From: Desulfurococcales archaeon
GTDB taxonomy: Archaea > Thermoproteota > Thermoprotei_A > Sulfolobales > NBVN01
Assembly (NCBI GenBank): GCA_021158735.1
Contig: JAGGUC010000062.1
Location: 1 to 9,980 of the forward strand
Length of the DNA stretch: 9,980 bases
Direction: 5' to 3'
Positions 1-6,720 of the stretch are shown here, piece after piece (positions within the stretch are counted from its first letter, which is position 1; each line of letters starts with the position of its first letter). The notes under the pieces are model-generated. The model made no database searches, was not told where the DNA came from, and was given only the letters and a program-made list of their open reading frames with translations. The position numbers and the translations under genes were made by a program.

Positions 1-1008
1 GCGTTGCAAAAGCTTACAGACCTGCCTAGGAGATGACACTTGAATAACTCCATCAATACATCCCACGTCAATCCCTAGTTCAAGACTTGATGTAGCCACT
101 ACAGCATCCAGATTCCCTACCTTTAAATTTTCTTCAACTTCCTCTCGCTCACTACGTGAGAGACTGCCGTGATGGACGCGGACATTCAACCCTTTGGTCC
201 TCAGCTTCGCTCCATAAAACTCCGCTTCATCCCTCGTGTTAGTGAATATTAGTACCCTCCCGTAGTTCCTTACTAATTCAGCTAGCACAGATACATCATT
301 TAGCTTACCTGCTGGAGACAGGGCCGCTACCCGCAACTCAGCTTTTCTTGCCCTGGATATTACTGCCTCCTCTACTATCTTACCTGGGGCTAGTACGCTC
401 TTAGCCAGGTTCACGTCCCCAATACTTGCTGAAAGAGCAATTCTCTGATAGCCTCCGCAGACTTCCTTAAGTCTCTCTAGATTAACCAGGAGCTGAGAAC
501 CCCTCTTACTGCCCATGACTTCGTGGAATTCGTCAATAATAACCCACCTAACTTTCTTCAAGTGGGAACGCATCCTGCTATTAACTAGCAAGTATGCTAG
601 CGTCTCAGGAGTAGTTATCAGTATATGTGGTGGCCTTTCTGCGATAATCCTTCTTCTACTTCGTGGTGTATCACCGTGCCGTACAGCAACATCTATTCCT
701 ATGTTAGTGCATATCTCACTCAACCTCTTCATTAGATCTCTATTCAGCGCCCTAAGTGGCGTAATGTACACTACAGCTATTCTCTCCAAATATCCTGTAC
801 TTAACATTTTAGATATAACAGGTAGTAGGGCTGCCTCGGTCTTACCGCTACCAGTTGGCGCTACAATCAGTGTGTGACGACCTGAAAGCACCTTAGGTAT
901 AGCCTTCTCCTGAATTTCAGTAAGTTCTTCATAACCAGCTGATTTCATCGCTTTCCTCAGTTTTCCATGCAGCATCATTAGGGACTTCGACATCCGCTGT
1001 ACCGCCAT
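1..1008 (-). CDS. lhr: Lhr-like SF2 DNA/RNA helicase, N-terminal part (runs off the left edge)
   Basis: This is an open frame of exactly 336 codons from an ATG at 1008 to the window edge, with no stop, so the C-terminal part is missing. Superfamily 2 helicase motifs appear in order: an EIQ Q-type motif near residue 32, Walker A APTGSGKT at 50-57, TPLRALNRD at 83-91, TTPETLA at 132-138, DEFH at 159-162, LSAS at 192-195, and SSLELGIDVG at 307-316 followed by VIQVSSPRQVCKLLQR. The LELGIDVG block and the SPRQV..LLQR ending are typical of Lhr rather than of general DEAD-box proteins. Motif VI and the Lhr winged-helix region would lie outside the window. Lhr proteins are ATP-dependent 3'-5' helicases acting on DNA or DNA:RNA hybrids in repair and RNA processing. 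An in-frame ATG at 993 is an alternative start. It is transcribed divergently from the membrane ATPase gene. Which Lhr subgroup it belongs to cannot be decided here. Confidence 0.9.
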   Translation of the reverse strand, partial: MAVQRMSKSLMMLHGKLRKAMKSAGYEELTEIQEKAIPKVLSGRHTLIVAPTGSGKTEAALLPVISKMLSTGYLERIAVVYITPLRALNRDLMKRLSEICTNIGIDVAVRHGDTPRSRRRIIAERPPHILITTPETLAYLLVNSRMRSHLKKVRWVIIDEFHEVMGSKRGSQLLVNLERLKEVCGGYQRIALSASIGDVNLAKSVLAPGKIVEEAVISRARKAELRVAALSPAGKLNDVSVLAELVRNYGRVLIFTNTRDEAEFYGAKLRTKGLNVRVHHGSLSRSEREEVEENLKVGNLDAVVATSSLELGIDVGCIDGVIQVSSPRQVCKLLQR

Positions 1009-1020
1009 GCCTATCAAAAA

Positions 1021-1045
1021 CTACAAGATTTAATACTCTTTGTAC
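1021..1045. promoter_or_regulatory. Putative shared divergent promoter (lhr / membrane ATPase)
   Basis: Only 50 bases separate the two divergent starts at 1008 and 1059. The sole TATA-like element is ATTTAATA at 1028-1035, which reads TATTAAAT on the minus strand, with a purine-rich AAAGAG (a BRE-like element) just upstream in the minus direction. Its centre lies about 27-28 bases before the plus-strand ATG and about 24 before the minus-strand ATG. In archaea that spacing puts transcription starts at or near both start codons. Neither gene has a convincing ribosome binding site, which fits leaderless transcripts. Use of one box in both directions is inferred. Confidence 0.5.
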
Positions 1046-1058
1046 TCATACTGTAACG

Positions 1059-2765
1059 ATGATTAAGACAATAAGCAGTAACTTGACCTACGCTGCTATA
1101 CTCACAGTCGTTAATACAGTACTCCTCGCCATAATAATGCCGTCTACCAGCCTAACACAATTTACGTACTTATCAAACACGATCGTTTTCCTCATACTCA
1201 TAGCCTTTCTGGGGTACGGGTTAGGTAAGGTAGGTGACGGCGTGCTAATACTTACTGAGGTGTTATCAATAGCTTTCATTATAGTGTATATCGGACAGTA
1301 CGCTTATGTATGGTCATTCATTAGGGATCAGTTAGTGTTCTCCCTCTTGATCTTTTCGGCTGGGGTATTCCTAGGATCGTCATTTCTAAGAAACATACGC
1401 TTCGAAATTAAGTCTCAGTTAAGGAAGAAGTTTATAGACTATAGATCAGCCGCAATGGCAGCTGCCGGCATAGCTGGCTTCACATTATTACTTGTCTATG
1501 TAGTAACTACAATAAACCGAGTTACGGGAGCACGCATACTTATACTCTCTATAACACCGTTTGGAATTATATTCAGCATACTTAATGGACTGATCTTAGC
1601 TATAATACTGGGTGAAAAACTAGTCAGTAAGCTGACGCTGACGGTACTTAGCTCTTTCCTAGTTTACCTGTCAGGACTAACAACACCCCTGGTAGTAATG
1701 TTGGTAAGGCATAGCGGGTCAGAGGCGCTAAGTAGTAAGAGGGTAATCACGATAGGCAACATAATTAGGGTTCTGAGTAACTCACAATGGATTAGGGGTA
1801 GAGGTAAGCTTAATGTAAGCATAGAGCTTGGAAGAGAGAACAACCACATGGTGATCGTAGGTGCAAGCGGTACCGGAAAGTCAACTCTTTGTAAGAAAAT
1901 TATTTCCCAGCTAAGACACTACAGCATACCAGTCTTAGTCATTGATGTTCATGGAGAGTACAGATCCCTGGAAGACGCGAGAATTATAACACCACTTACT
2001 GACTATGTTAATATCCTGGATACCATGGGTAAGTCACCTGAAGTAAGAGCCAGAGAGGTAGCCGATTTAATATCTAGTGCTTTTAGGTTGGGCAACATTC
2101 AGAGACTTGCTTTAACACAAATTATTCTAGAACTATATGAGAAAGTAATGAACCCTACACTCCAAGACCTTAGAGAAGTCGTTGAGGACTACTTAAGTAG
2201 CAGTAAGGAACTAGGCACATTCAACAAAGAAGTACTGAAGTCTATCCTGCCTTACATAAGGTCTCTGGTGCCCAGCAGACCTGTAAGATGGTTTCAACCT
2301 GAGGAAGTACTTAGCAGTAACATCACTATAGTGGACTTAAGTGTAGTTAATGATATGTCACTCATAAGGATATATGTTGAAACCTTCTTAGAAAGCTTAT
2401 TCTACACTGCACAGTTAGTACGTAGCGGACTCTTTATAGTTATGGAGGAAGTACACAGGTTCAGTAGTAGAGGTAGAAAATCCATAGTACCTAAGCTCTT
2501 TATGGAAGGGCGCAAGTTCGGGGTAGCCGTAATTGCAGTTACTCAAGACCCCTTAAGCGTCGAACCCGCAATATTCACCAATACTAAGCTCATAATCAAT
2601 TACATAGTTCCTGAAGCGTCATCCTCATCATACATGGCGAGGATCCTCTCAGGCAATGACCTAGTTAAGTACAAGAAAATAAGAGAAACTCTCACAGCAC
2701 TTAAGCAATTCGAAGCTCTAGTCTGGTTACGGGGTGGTGAATATATTTACATGGTTAAAACTTAA
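1059..2765 (+). CDS. Polytopic membrane protein with C-terminal HerA/VirB4-type (DUF87) ATPase
   Basis: This 568-residue protein has two parts. Residues 1-216 hold about seven hydrophobic spans (near 11-27, 40-57, 62-80, 92-110, 132-152, 160-185 and 192-216). The remainder is a HerA/FtsK-superfamily ATPase. It shows Walker A GASGTGKST at 268-276, the HerA-like strand VLVIDVHGEY at 292-301, Walker B with catalytic glutamate LFIVMEEVHRF at 458-468, EGRKFG at 483-488 (the arginine-finger region in HerA proteins) and the sensor strand AVTQDP at 493-498. Such ATPases form hexamers that move DNA or drive pilus and conjugation-like machines. The membrane part distinguishes it from the soluble HerA that works with NurA, and no nurA is nearby. 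A relationship to the CedB/VirB4-like ATPases of archaeal DNA import is possible but unproven. The ATG at 1059 lacks a ribosome binding site but sits 27-28 bases after a TATA-like box, so it is probably leaderless. Confidence 0.85.
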   Translation: MIKTISSNLTYAAILTVVNTVLLAIIMPSTSLTQFTYLSNTIVFLILIAFLGYGLGKVGDGVLILTEVLSIAFIIVYIGQYAYVWSFIRDQLVFSLLIFSAGVFLGSSFLRNIRFEIKSQLRKKFIDYRSAAMAAAGIAGFTLLLVYVVTTINRVTGARILILSITPFGIIFSILNGLILAIILGEKLVSKLTLTVLSSFLVYLSGLTTPLVVMLVRHSGSEALSSKRVITIGNIIRVLSNSQWIRGRGKLNVSIELGRENNHMVIVGASGTGKSTLCKKIISQLRHYSIPVLVIDVHGEYRSLEDARIITPLTDYVNILDTMGKSPEVRAREVADLISSAFRLGNIQRLALTQIILELYEKVMNPTLQDLREVVEDYLSSSKELGTFNKEVLKSILPYIRSLVPSRPVRWFQPEEVLSSNITIVDLSVVNDMSLIRIYVETFLESLFYTAQLVRSGLFIVMEEVHRFSSRGRKSIVPKLFMEGRKFGVAVIAVTQDPLSVEPAIFTNTKLIINYIVPEASSSSYMARILSGNDLVKYKKIRETLTALKQFEALVWLRGGEYIYMVKT

Positions 2766-2766
2766 A

Positions 2767-2801
2767 TTCAATTATTTAATAAACGGTAAGAGGTGTTATT
2801 T
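2767..2801 (+). promoter_or_regulatory. Putative TATA box and ribosome binding site of the small charged protein
   Basis: The 36 bases between the ATPase stop and the next start contain ATTTAATA at 2774-2781, the same octamer found in the divergent promoter at 1028-1035. GGTAAGAGGTG at 2785-2795 follows, with a GAGG core 8 bases before the TTG at 2802. The gene may therefore have its own promoter, or be co-transcribed with the ATPase gene, or both. Confidence 0.4.
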
Positions 2802-3116
2802 TTGAGTGAAGAGGTGCCAGGAGAAGAGAAAACAGAGGCACCAGAGGAATATGTTGAGTCGGTTGAACCCGAGGATGAGAAAGAGGAAAAAGCTGAAGAA
2901 TACCTCCCTGAGGAAGAAGTTGAGGAAAAACTACCTCCAGGTGCTTTAAACATAGACCAATTGGAGAAGATGGTCAAGGTAAGTGACCTGCTTGAGACAG
3001 CGATATCCTCAGATAACCCACAACCAATAATACAGCAACTAGCTAAGATAAGAAAAACGGCCCGATATGCTGTCAGGAGGACTAGAAGCAGGAAGCAGAG
3101 ACGTAAGAGGAGGTAA
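2802..3116 (+). CDS. Small charge-polarised protein of unknown function
   Basis: I do not recognise this 104-residue protein. Residues 1-44 are strongly acidic and low in complexity, mostly glutamate with some proline. Residues 47-82 resemble a short helical domain (ALNIDQLEKMVKVSDLLETA, then PQPIIQQLAKIRK). The last 20 or so residues are an arginine/lysine tail containing RRTRSRKQRRKRR. A basic tail like this suggests nucleic-acid or ribosome binding, and the acidic arm may mask it or contact a partner; both are inference. I chose the TTG at 2802 because it follows a GAGG-type site at ideal spacing. The in-frame GTG at 2793 overlaps that site and would add only three residues. The gene follows the membrane ATPase by 36 bases on the same strand and converges on the DUF373 gene, leaving only 20 bases between the two stops. 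That it is a real gene is supported by the ribosome binding site and by a complete domain-like middle region. Confidence 0.7.
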   Translation: MSEEVPGEEKTEAPEEYVESVEPEDEKEEKAEEYLPEEEVEEKLPPGALNIDQLEKMVKVSDLLETAISSDNPQPIIQQLAKIRKTARYAVRRTRSRKQRRKRR

Positions 3117-3136
3117 TACCTAAATAATTAACTAAT

Positions 3137-4222
3137 CTAAATTATCCTCCTTTCTCTAGCGTATAGCATTGCTGAAACGGCCATAATGACGCCAATGAAG
3201 AGTATGAATGTCTGAAGAAGATAGGACTCATTCATCAACTTCACTACTGTCTGAAGGTCTCCGCTAGGAGCTAGCAGAACGAGGTCAGCTATTCTATTAA
3301 AGAAGTAGTACAGCACACCGAGTATTATGAAGCTCATAACATCACGCCAGATCCTGAAGCTCCGCCTAAATAACTTGTAGATGAACCTCCCCAACAGTAA
3401 AGGAACGAAAGAAGTCATAGCATATGGAAGTATATTCTTAGTGTAGTGGGCCAGCGCTTTCGCGTCTGTGGCGAAATTATATGAGCATAAGGATAGGTAC
3501 GTCATGGCTAGAGTTATTGAAACAGCTATCACCGTGAATACGAACGAAAACCTCATAATTGGTGAGGTTTTCCAAATTTTAATAATTTCATCAACTATTC
3601 CGAAGCCCTTCAGGATAAGGAATAGTCCTAGAACGATAAGTGTCGTGCTTGCAGCGTAGGAACTATAGGGCGTTATACTTATGAGTATGTAGGAGATTAT
3701 TAGCAGGCCAGGCAACCCTAAGAATATTCTTGAAAACCTTCTTTCCTCCAATATTTTTCTCAGATACCTACCTATTAGTACGTAAGTCTCCTCAACCCCC
3801 CTGATCTGCTCAACAACAACTCTCTCTATGGCTTCTATAGGGATAAGTGACTGAACAACAGGAATTACGTACTCGTCCTCGACGCTATCAACTACAACAA
3901 TAGCTGAGTCAGCATTAACCGCAGCAATAACCTTCCTTAGTTCTTCACGGATCTTAATGCCTGCCTTAAAACCCCCTTTCTCATGACCCGCAATAATAGC
4001 TATTTCAGCATTTTCTCTAGCGTCCTTAATCTCTTTGTACAGCTTTAAGGCAGTAAATAATGTATTAGTGTCTGCATCCTGAGGATTAACCAGAGCATAC
4101 TTCATAGCTGCTTCTCTTACTGCAGCCTCACCTATTATGGGTGTTCTTATTCCCACCCTCCCTAAGTCATCATCGAAATCAACAACTAAAATGATCTTGG
4201 TCTTACCCTTTCCCTCATTCAT
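3137..4222 (-). CDS. DUF373 family membrane protein (COG2237-like)
   Basis: The N-terminal half (about 160 residues) is soluble and starts with the strand IILVVDFDDDLGR, whose aspartate cluster and DLG are typical of DUF373 proteins of archaea. It continues with alternating strands and helices such as IAIIAGHEKGG and AIVVVDSVEDEYVIP. The C-terminal half has about six membrane spans between residues 165 and 355, ending in a short basic tail. The family is widespread in archaea and has no established function. I place the start at the ATG at 4222 (361 residues) because GGAGAG lies six bases before it and it puts the conserved strand close to the N-terminus. An ATG at 4234 would add four residues. 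The start overlaps the stop of the upstream coiled-coil gene by 8 bases, which implies one transcript and coupled translation. The stop faces the small charged protein gene across 20 AT-rich bases with no clear terminator. Confidence 0.85.
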   Translation of the reverse strand: MNEGKGKTKIILVVDFDDDLGRVGIRTPIIGEAAVREAAMKYALVNPQDADTNTLFTALKLYKEIKDARENAEIAIIAGHEKGGFKAGIKIREELRKVIAAVNADSAIVVVDSVEDEYVIPVVQSLIPIEAIERVVVEQIRGVEETYVLIGRYLRKILEERRFSRIFLGLPGLLIISYILISITPYSSYAASTTLIVLGLFLILKGFGIVDEIIKIWKTSPIMRFSFVFTVIAVSITLAMTYLSLCSYNFATDAKALAHYTKNILPYAMTSFVPLLLGRFIYKLFRRSFRIWRDVMSFIILGVLYYFFNRIADLVLLAPSGDLQTVVKLMNESYLLQTFILFIGVIMAVSAMLYARERRII

Positions 4223-5081
4223 CACTCTCTCCATACAATATTTTAAGTTCCTCTAGAGTTAAGCGCCTGCCCTCCTTTATCTTGCGTTCAGCCAACTCCT
4301 TTTTCTTCTTTAGTATTCTCTCCTCAACAGCTTTCTTCTTAGCTATTCTGACCTCCCTCAGATTTTCCTGTAGTTTCCTGTACTCATTACTCAACTCATT
4401 TATCTTGCCAGTTAAGTCCACCAACATACTGACAGACTCCCTTATCTGGCTGCTCTTATGATTGATAGCTTCACGCAACTCCTCTACTCCCTTCTTAAGC
4501 TCCCCTATTTCGCTCCTTATCCTATCTATTTTGGTGGACAGGTCACCTATTTTTGAGTTCAGGCTGTTTAACTCTATTATCAGGCTTTTTAACTCTGCCC
4601 GTAACTCATTGTACTCGTTCCTTAACTTCCTAGCCCTTAATGCGTTCTCTAGAATAGACTCAAGCCTAGCGATTTCCTTTACCAGCCTATTCTCCTCTTC
4701 AAGCGGTAAGGACTCTGTTATGATACGCCACTCAAGCCTGTCTATCTTCATCCTAATTTTACTAATTGAGACTGATTCGTGATCCTTAAGCGTGTTTAAT
4801 ACTTCTTTTTTTGAAAAAAGCTCGGTCTTTATGTCACGGATCCTCCTTACTACATCTCTCCTGTCATTAACTAATTTCTGCCTCTCCTCTTTCAGCCTAC
4901 TTAACTCCTCTCTTAGCTTGTTTAGGTCGTTCTTAAGAACCTTGATCTTATCAATAAGCTCCTTCCTCTCCTCCTTAAGTGACCTAACCTTACCTGCTAT
5001 CTCAGCCCTCTGAAGCTTCAGTTGCTTTATCTGATCTCTCACATCACCTATCTTCTTCAGCAGCTCTTCCTCATTAAGCAT
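4215..5081 (-). CDS. Archaeal coiled-coil protein (COG1340-like)
   Basis: Nearly all 288 residues form heptad-patterned helix rich in Lys, Glu, Arg and Leu, for example IKQLKLQRAEIAGKVRSLKE near the start and LNDLNKLREELSRLKEE-type repeats after it. A break near residues 95-130 (IRMKIDRLEWRIITESLPLEEENRLV) probably marks a turn between two long helices. The C-terminus, rich in KKK and ending EGRRLTLEELKILYGE, is a recognisable end of archaeal COG1340 proteins. Members are sometimes misnamed phosphoserine phosphatase in databases; no catalytic motif is visible here. The ATG at 5081 follows GAGGT with a six-base spacer, a strong ribosome binding site. The gene overlaps the DUF373 membrane protein gene, so the product may be a cytoplasmic scaffold for that protein (inference). 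It lies 31 bases after the acyl-CoA synthetase gene and may share its transcript. Confidence 0.8.
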   Translation of the reverse strand: MLNEEELLKKIGDVRDQIKQLKLQRAEIAGKVRSLKEERKELIDKIKVLKNDLNKLREELSRLKEERQKLVNDRRDVVRRIRDIKTELFSKKEVLNTLKDHESVSISKIRMKIDRLEWRIITESLPLEEENRLVKEIARLESILENALRARKLRNEYNELRAELKSLIIELNSLNSKIGDLSTKIDRIRSEIGELKKGVEELREAINHKSSQIRESVSMLVDLTGKINELSNEYRKLQENLREVRIAKKKAVEERILKKKKELAERKIKEGRRLTLEELKILYGESDE

Positions 5082-5112
5082 TGAAGTACCTCATCTCCAC
5101 ATCTTTAGATTC

Positions 5113-5832
5113 TTAGCTGGGTTTTATTAAAATTCTTGCATCCGCTATCTTAGCACCTTTCCCTTCCTCAAATACCATGATGGGGTTTAAGTCTACGTCA
5201 GTAACGTCCTCCTGCTCCTCCATAAATTTTGAAATCTTAATAATCATGTCAACAAGTGCTTCCTTATCTCTGGGCGGCATTCCTCTGTAACCCTCAAGGA
5301 TTTTTGCCGCCTTAATCTCTGACAGCATCGTTTCAGCATCATACTTGGTTACTGGTGTTATCCTAAAGCTAACGTCCTTAAGTACCTCAACAAATATACC
5401 TCCCAGTCCAAAGAGCACTATAGGCCCGAATGTAGGATCCCTAGTCGTACCGACTATTACCTCTAAAGCCTCAGGAACCATTTCCTGAACTAATATCCCA
5501 GCTACCCTAGCCTTAGGTGCATGCTTGGCAACACCGTTCATTATGTCCTTAAATGCCTTAACCACCTCATCACTACTACTTAACCCCACCTTCACGCCCC
5601 CCACATCTGACTTATGCACTATGTCAGGACTCACGATCTTCAACACTACTGGATAACCTACGGACTCCGCTATCTTAACTGCCTCATCAGGATCTTTCGC
5701 AAGACCTGCCCTAGGGACAGGTAAGCCGTAAGCACTCAACACCTCATATGCCTCATGCTCTAGGAGCTTATTCCTGCCTTCATCTTTAGCGTTTTTAATT
5801 ATTTCCTTAACTCTACCTCCTCCAGTACTCAT
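5113..5832 (-). CDS. acdB: Acetate/acyl-CoA ligase (ADP-forming), beta subunit
   Basis: This 239-residue protein is an ATP-grasp beta subunit of the archaeal ADP-forming acyl-CoA synthetase. That enzyme converts an acyl-CoA plus ADP and phosphate to the free acid, CoA and ATP, giving substrate-level ATP during peptide or sugar fermentation. The signature is clear: LLEHEAYEVLSAYGLPVPR near the N-terminus, then YPVVLKIVSPDIVHKSDVGGV, whose His (residue 73) corresponds to the phosphorylated beta-subunit histidine of this family. VGTTRDPTFGPIVLFGLGGI, FRITP and DVDLNPI follow. No alpha (CoA-binding) subunit is present in the window, so it must be encoded elsewhere. I chose the ATG at 5832 because AGGGGG precedes it by seven bases. 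A GTG at 5856 lies 25 bases after a TATA-like box and could be a leaderless start adding eight residues (MEWLGGRT). The specific substrate cannot be read from the sequence. Confidence 0.9.
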   Translation of the reverse strand: MSTGGGRVKEIIKNAKDEGRNKLLEHEAYEVLSAYGLPVPRAGLAKDPDEAVKIAESVGYPVVLKIVSPDIVHKSDVGGVKVGLSSSDEVVKAFKDIMNGVAKHAPKARVAGILVQEMVPEALEVIVGTTRDPTFGPIVLFGLGGIFVEVLKDVSFRITPVTKYDAETMLSEIKAAKILEGYRGMPPRDKEALVDMIIKISKFMEEQEDVTDVDLNPIMVFEEGKGAKIADARILIKPS

Positions 5833-5857
5833 TGTACGGCCCCCTAACCACTCCACA

Positions 5858-5889
5858 TATGGTCTTAAAAGGTTGACTTTTAAGTAATT
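5858..5889 (-). promoter_or_regulatory. Putative acdB promoter with inverted repeat
   Basis: Starting 4 bases after the GPN-GTPase stop (minus strand) is CTTAAAA (5884-5878), a TATA-like box about 25 bases before the GTG at 5856 and 49 before the preferred ATG. It is one arm of a perfect 7-bp inverted repeat, CTTAAAA at 5864-5870 and TTTTAAG at 5878-5884, with a 7-base spacer. The other arm is also TATA-like and would place a transcription start just ahead of the ATG. This could be an operator or simply two AT-rich promoter boxes. Confidence 0.4.
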
Positions 5890-6699
5890 TTACAGTACTC
5901 CACTCGGCTCTTCGGTCAGGTAGTCCTCACCGCCAGCTAGAACCTGCTGTATCTTAGCGTAAAGGTCGTCTAAACCATAGAACTCCTTTGCCGACACAGG
6001 AATAACCTCACCTACTACCTGCCTTAATATCCTACATAGACCAGCACTGACATCACTGTCTACGTAGTAGGATAGTGACCCAATTTCCAAACAACTATAG
6101 TCATCTCTTAACATCTTAAGCAGGTATATGTTCTCCTCAAGTACTTCTGGGTTCTTCTCTAGTAACTCCTTACTAGCTACCAGATCGACCTTATTTACTG
6201 CAGGAATTAATGGCGTGTTCATACGATAGAGCGTCGACATGATCAGCAGTAATATAGAAAATGCAGAAGCAGGCTGGGCAACAAGCCTTGCATCAGTAAG
6301 AAAAATTGACGCAACCTTACTCCCCCTCGTAAGTTCATTAATTAACTGAGGCCCTATTCTCCTGAATGCTACTATCTCAAGTTGTCCGGGCATGTCAACT
6401 ATTACGTAGTTAGCCCTGGTTTCATATATCTCCTCAACCAGCTCTGCTACGTAGTTTATTAGTAGGTCAACGCTAGCAACTAAGGCACCGTTAGGTCCTA
6501 GCCCCTCCTTGATCATTACGTCATCTGTTCTGACGTACCTCCTGACGTCGACATCCGGAACATAAGGAAGAACCTCAGCAGCTGGGTCAAGGTTTACCCT
6601 TGCAGCACTCATTTGATGATCCTCGATCCACTGAGAAATTGCGGCAGTCAGTGTCGACTTTCCCGAACCAGCAGGACCCATAACAAGTATAAAATACAT
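5890..6699 (-). CDS. GPN-loop GTPase
   Basis: This 269-residue protein carries every hallmark of the GPN-loop GTPase family: P-loop GPAGSGKST at residues 8-16, NLDPA at 36-40, the family-defining GPN at 68-70, the switch-II strand DMPGQLE at 102-108, NKVD (guanine specificity) at 169-172 and VSAK at 235-238. GPN GTPases are homodimers in archaea, and their GPN loop completes the partner's active site. Eukaryotic relatives are needed for assembly and nuclear import of RNA polymerase II; the archaeal role is not settled. I placed the start at the ATG at 6699, which puts the P-loop at the usual distance from the N-terminus and has GGTG six bases upstream. A TTG at 6711 would add four residues. 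It is downstream of amrS on the same strand with a 73-base gap holding its own TATA-like box, so separate transcription is likely. Confidence 0.92.
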   Translation of the reverse strand: MYFILVMGPAGSGKSTLTAAISQWIEDHQMSAARVNLDPAAEVLPYVPDVDVRRYVRTDDVMIKEGLGPNGALVASVDLLINYVAELVEEIYETRANYVIVDMPGQLEIVAFRRIGPQLINELTRGSKVASIFLTDARLVAQPASAFSILLLIMSTLYRMNTPLIPAVNKVDLVASKELLEKNPEVLEENIYLLKMLRDDYSCLEIGSLSYYVDSDVSAGLCRILRQVVGEVIPVSAKEFYGLDDLYAKIQQVLAGGEDYLTEEPSGVL

Positions 6700-6720
6700 T
6701 GTAGACACCAACTCTACTTC

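Noticed and set aside
515..877. 120-codon plus-strand open frame
   Set aside because: It lies wholly antisense to the helicase gene, whose motifs are continuous across this stretch; the plus-strand product has no recognisable domain.
2768..2977. 69-codon minus-strand Ser-rich open frame
   Set aside because: The serine richness is the antisense reading of the Glu-rich codons in the small charged protein; it has no supporting start signal.
4462..5013. Two plus-strand Ser/Leu-rich open frames
   Set aside because: They are antisense shadows of Lys/Glu-rich coiled-coil codons, which avoid stops on the opposite strand.
5010..5112. C/D box-like guide RNA signals (TGATG and CTGA) on the minus strand near the coiled-coil gene start
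   Set aside because: The first C box does not match the consensus and the C'-to-D spacing is too long; the matches are explained by codons of the gene.
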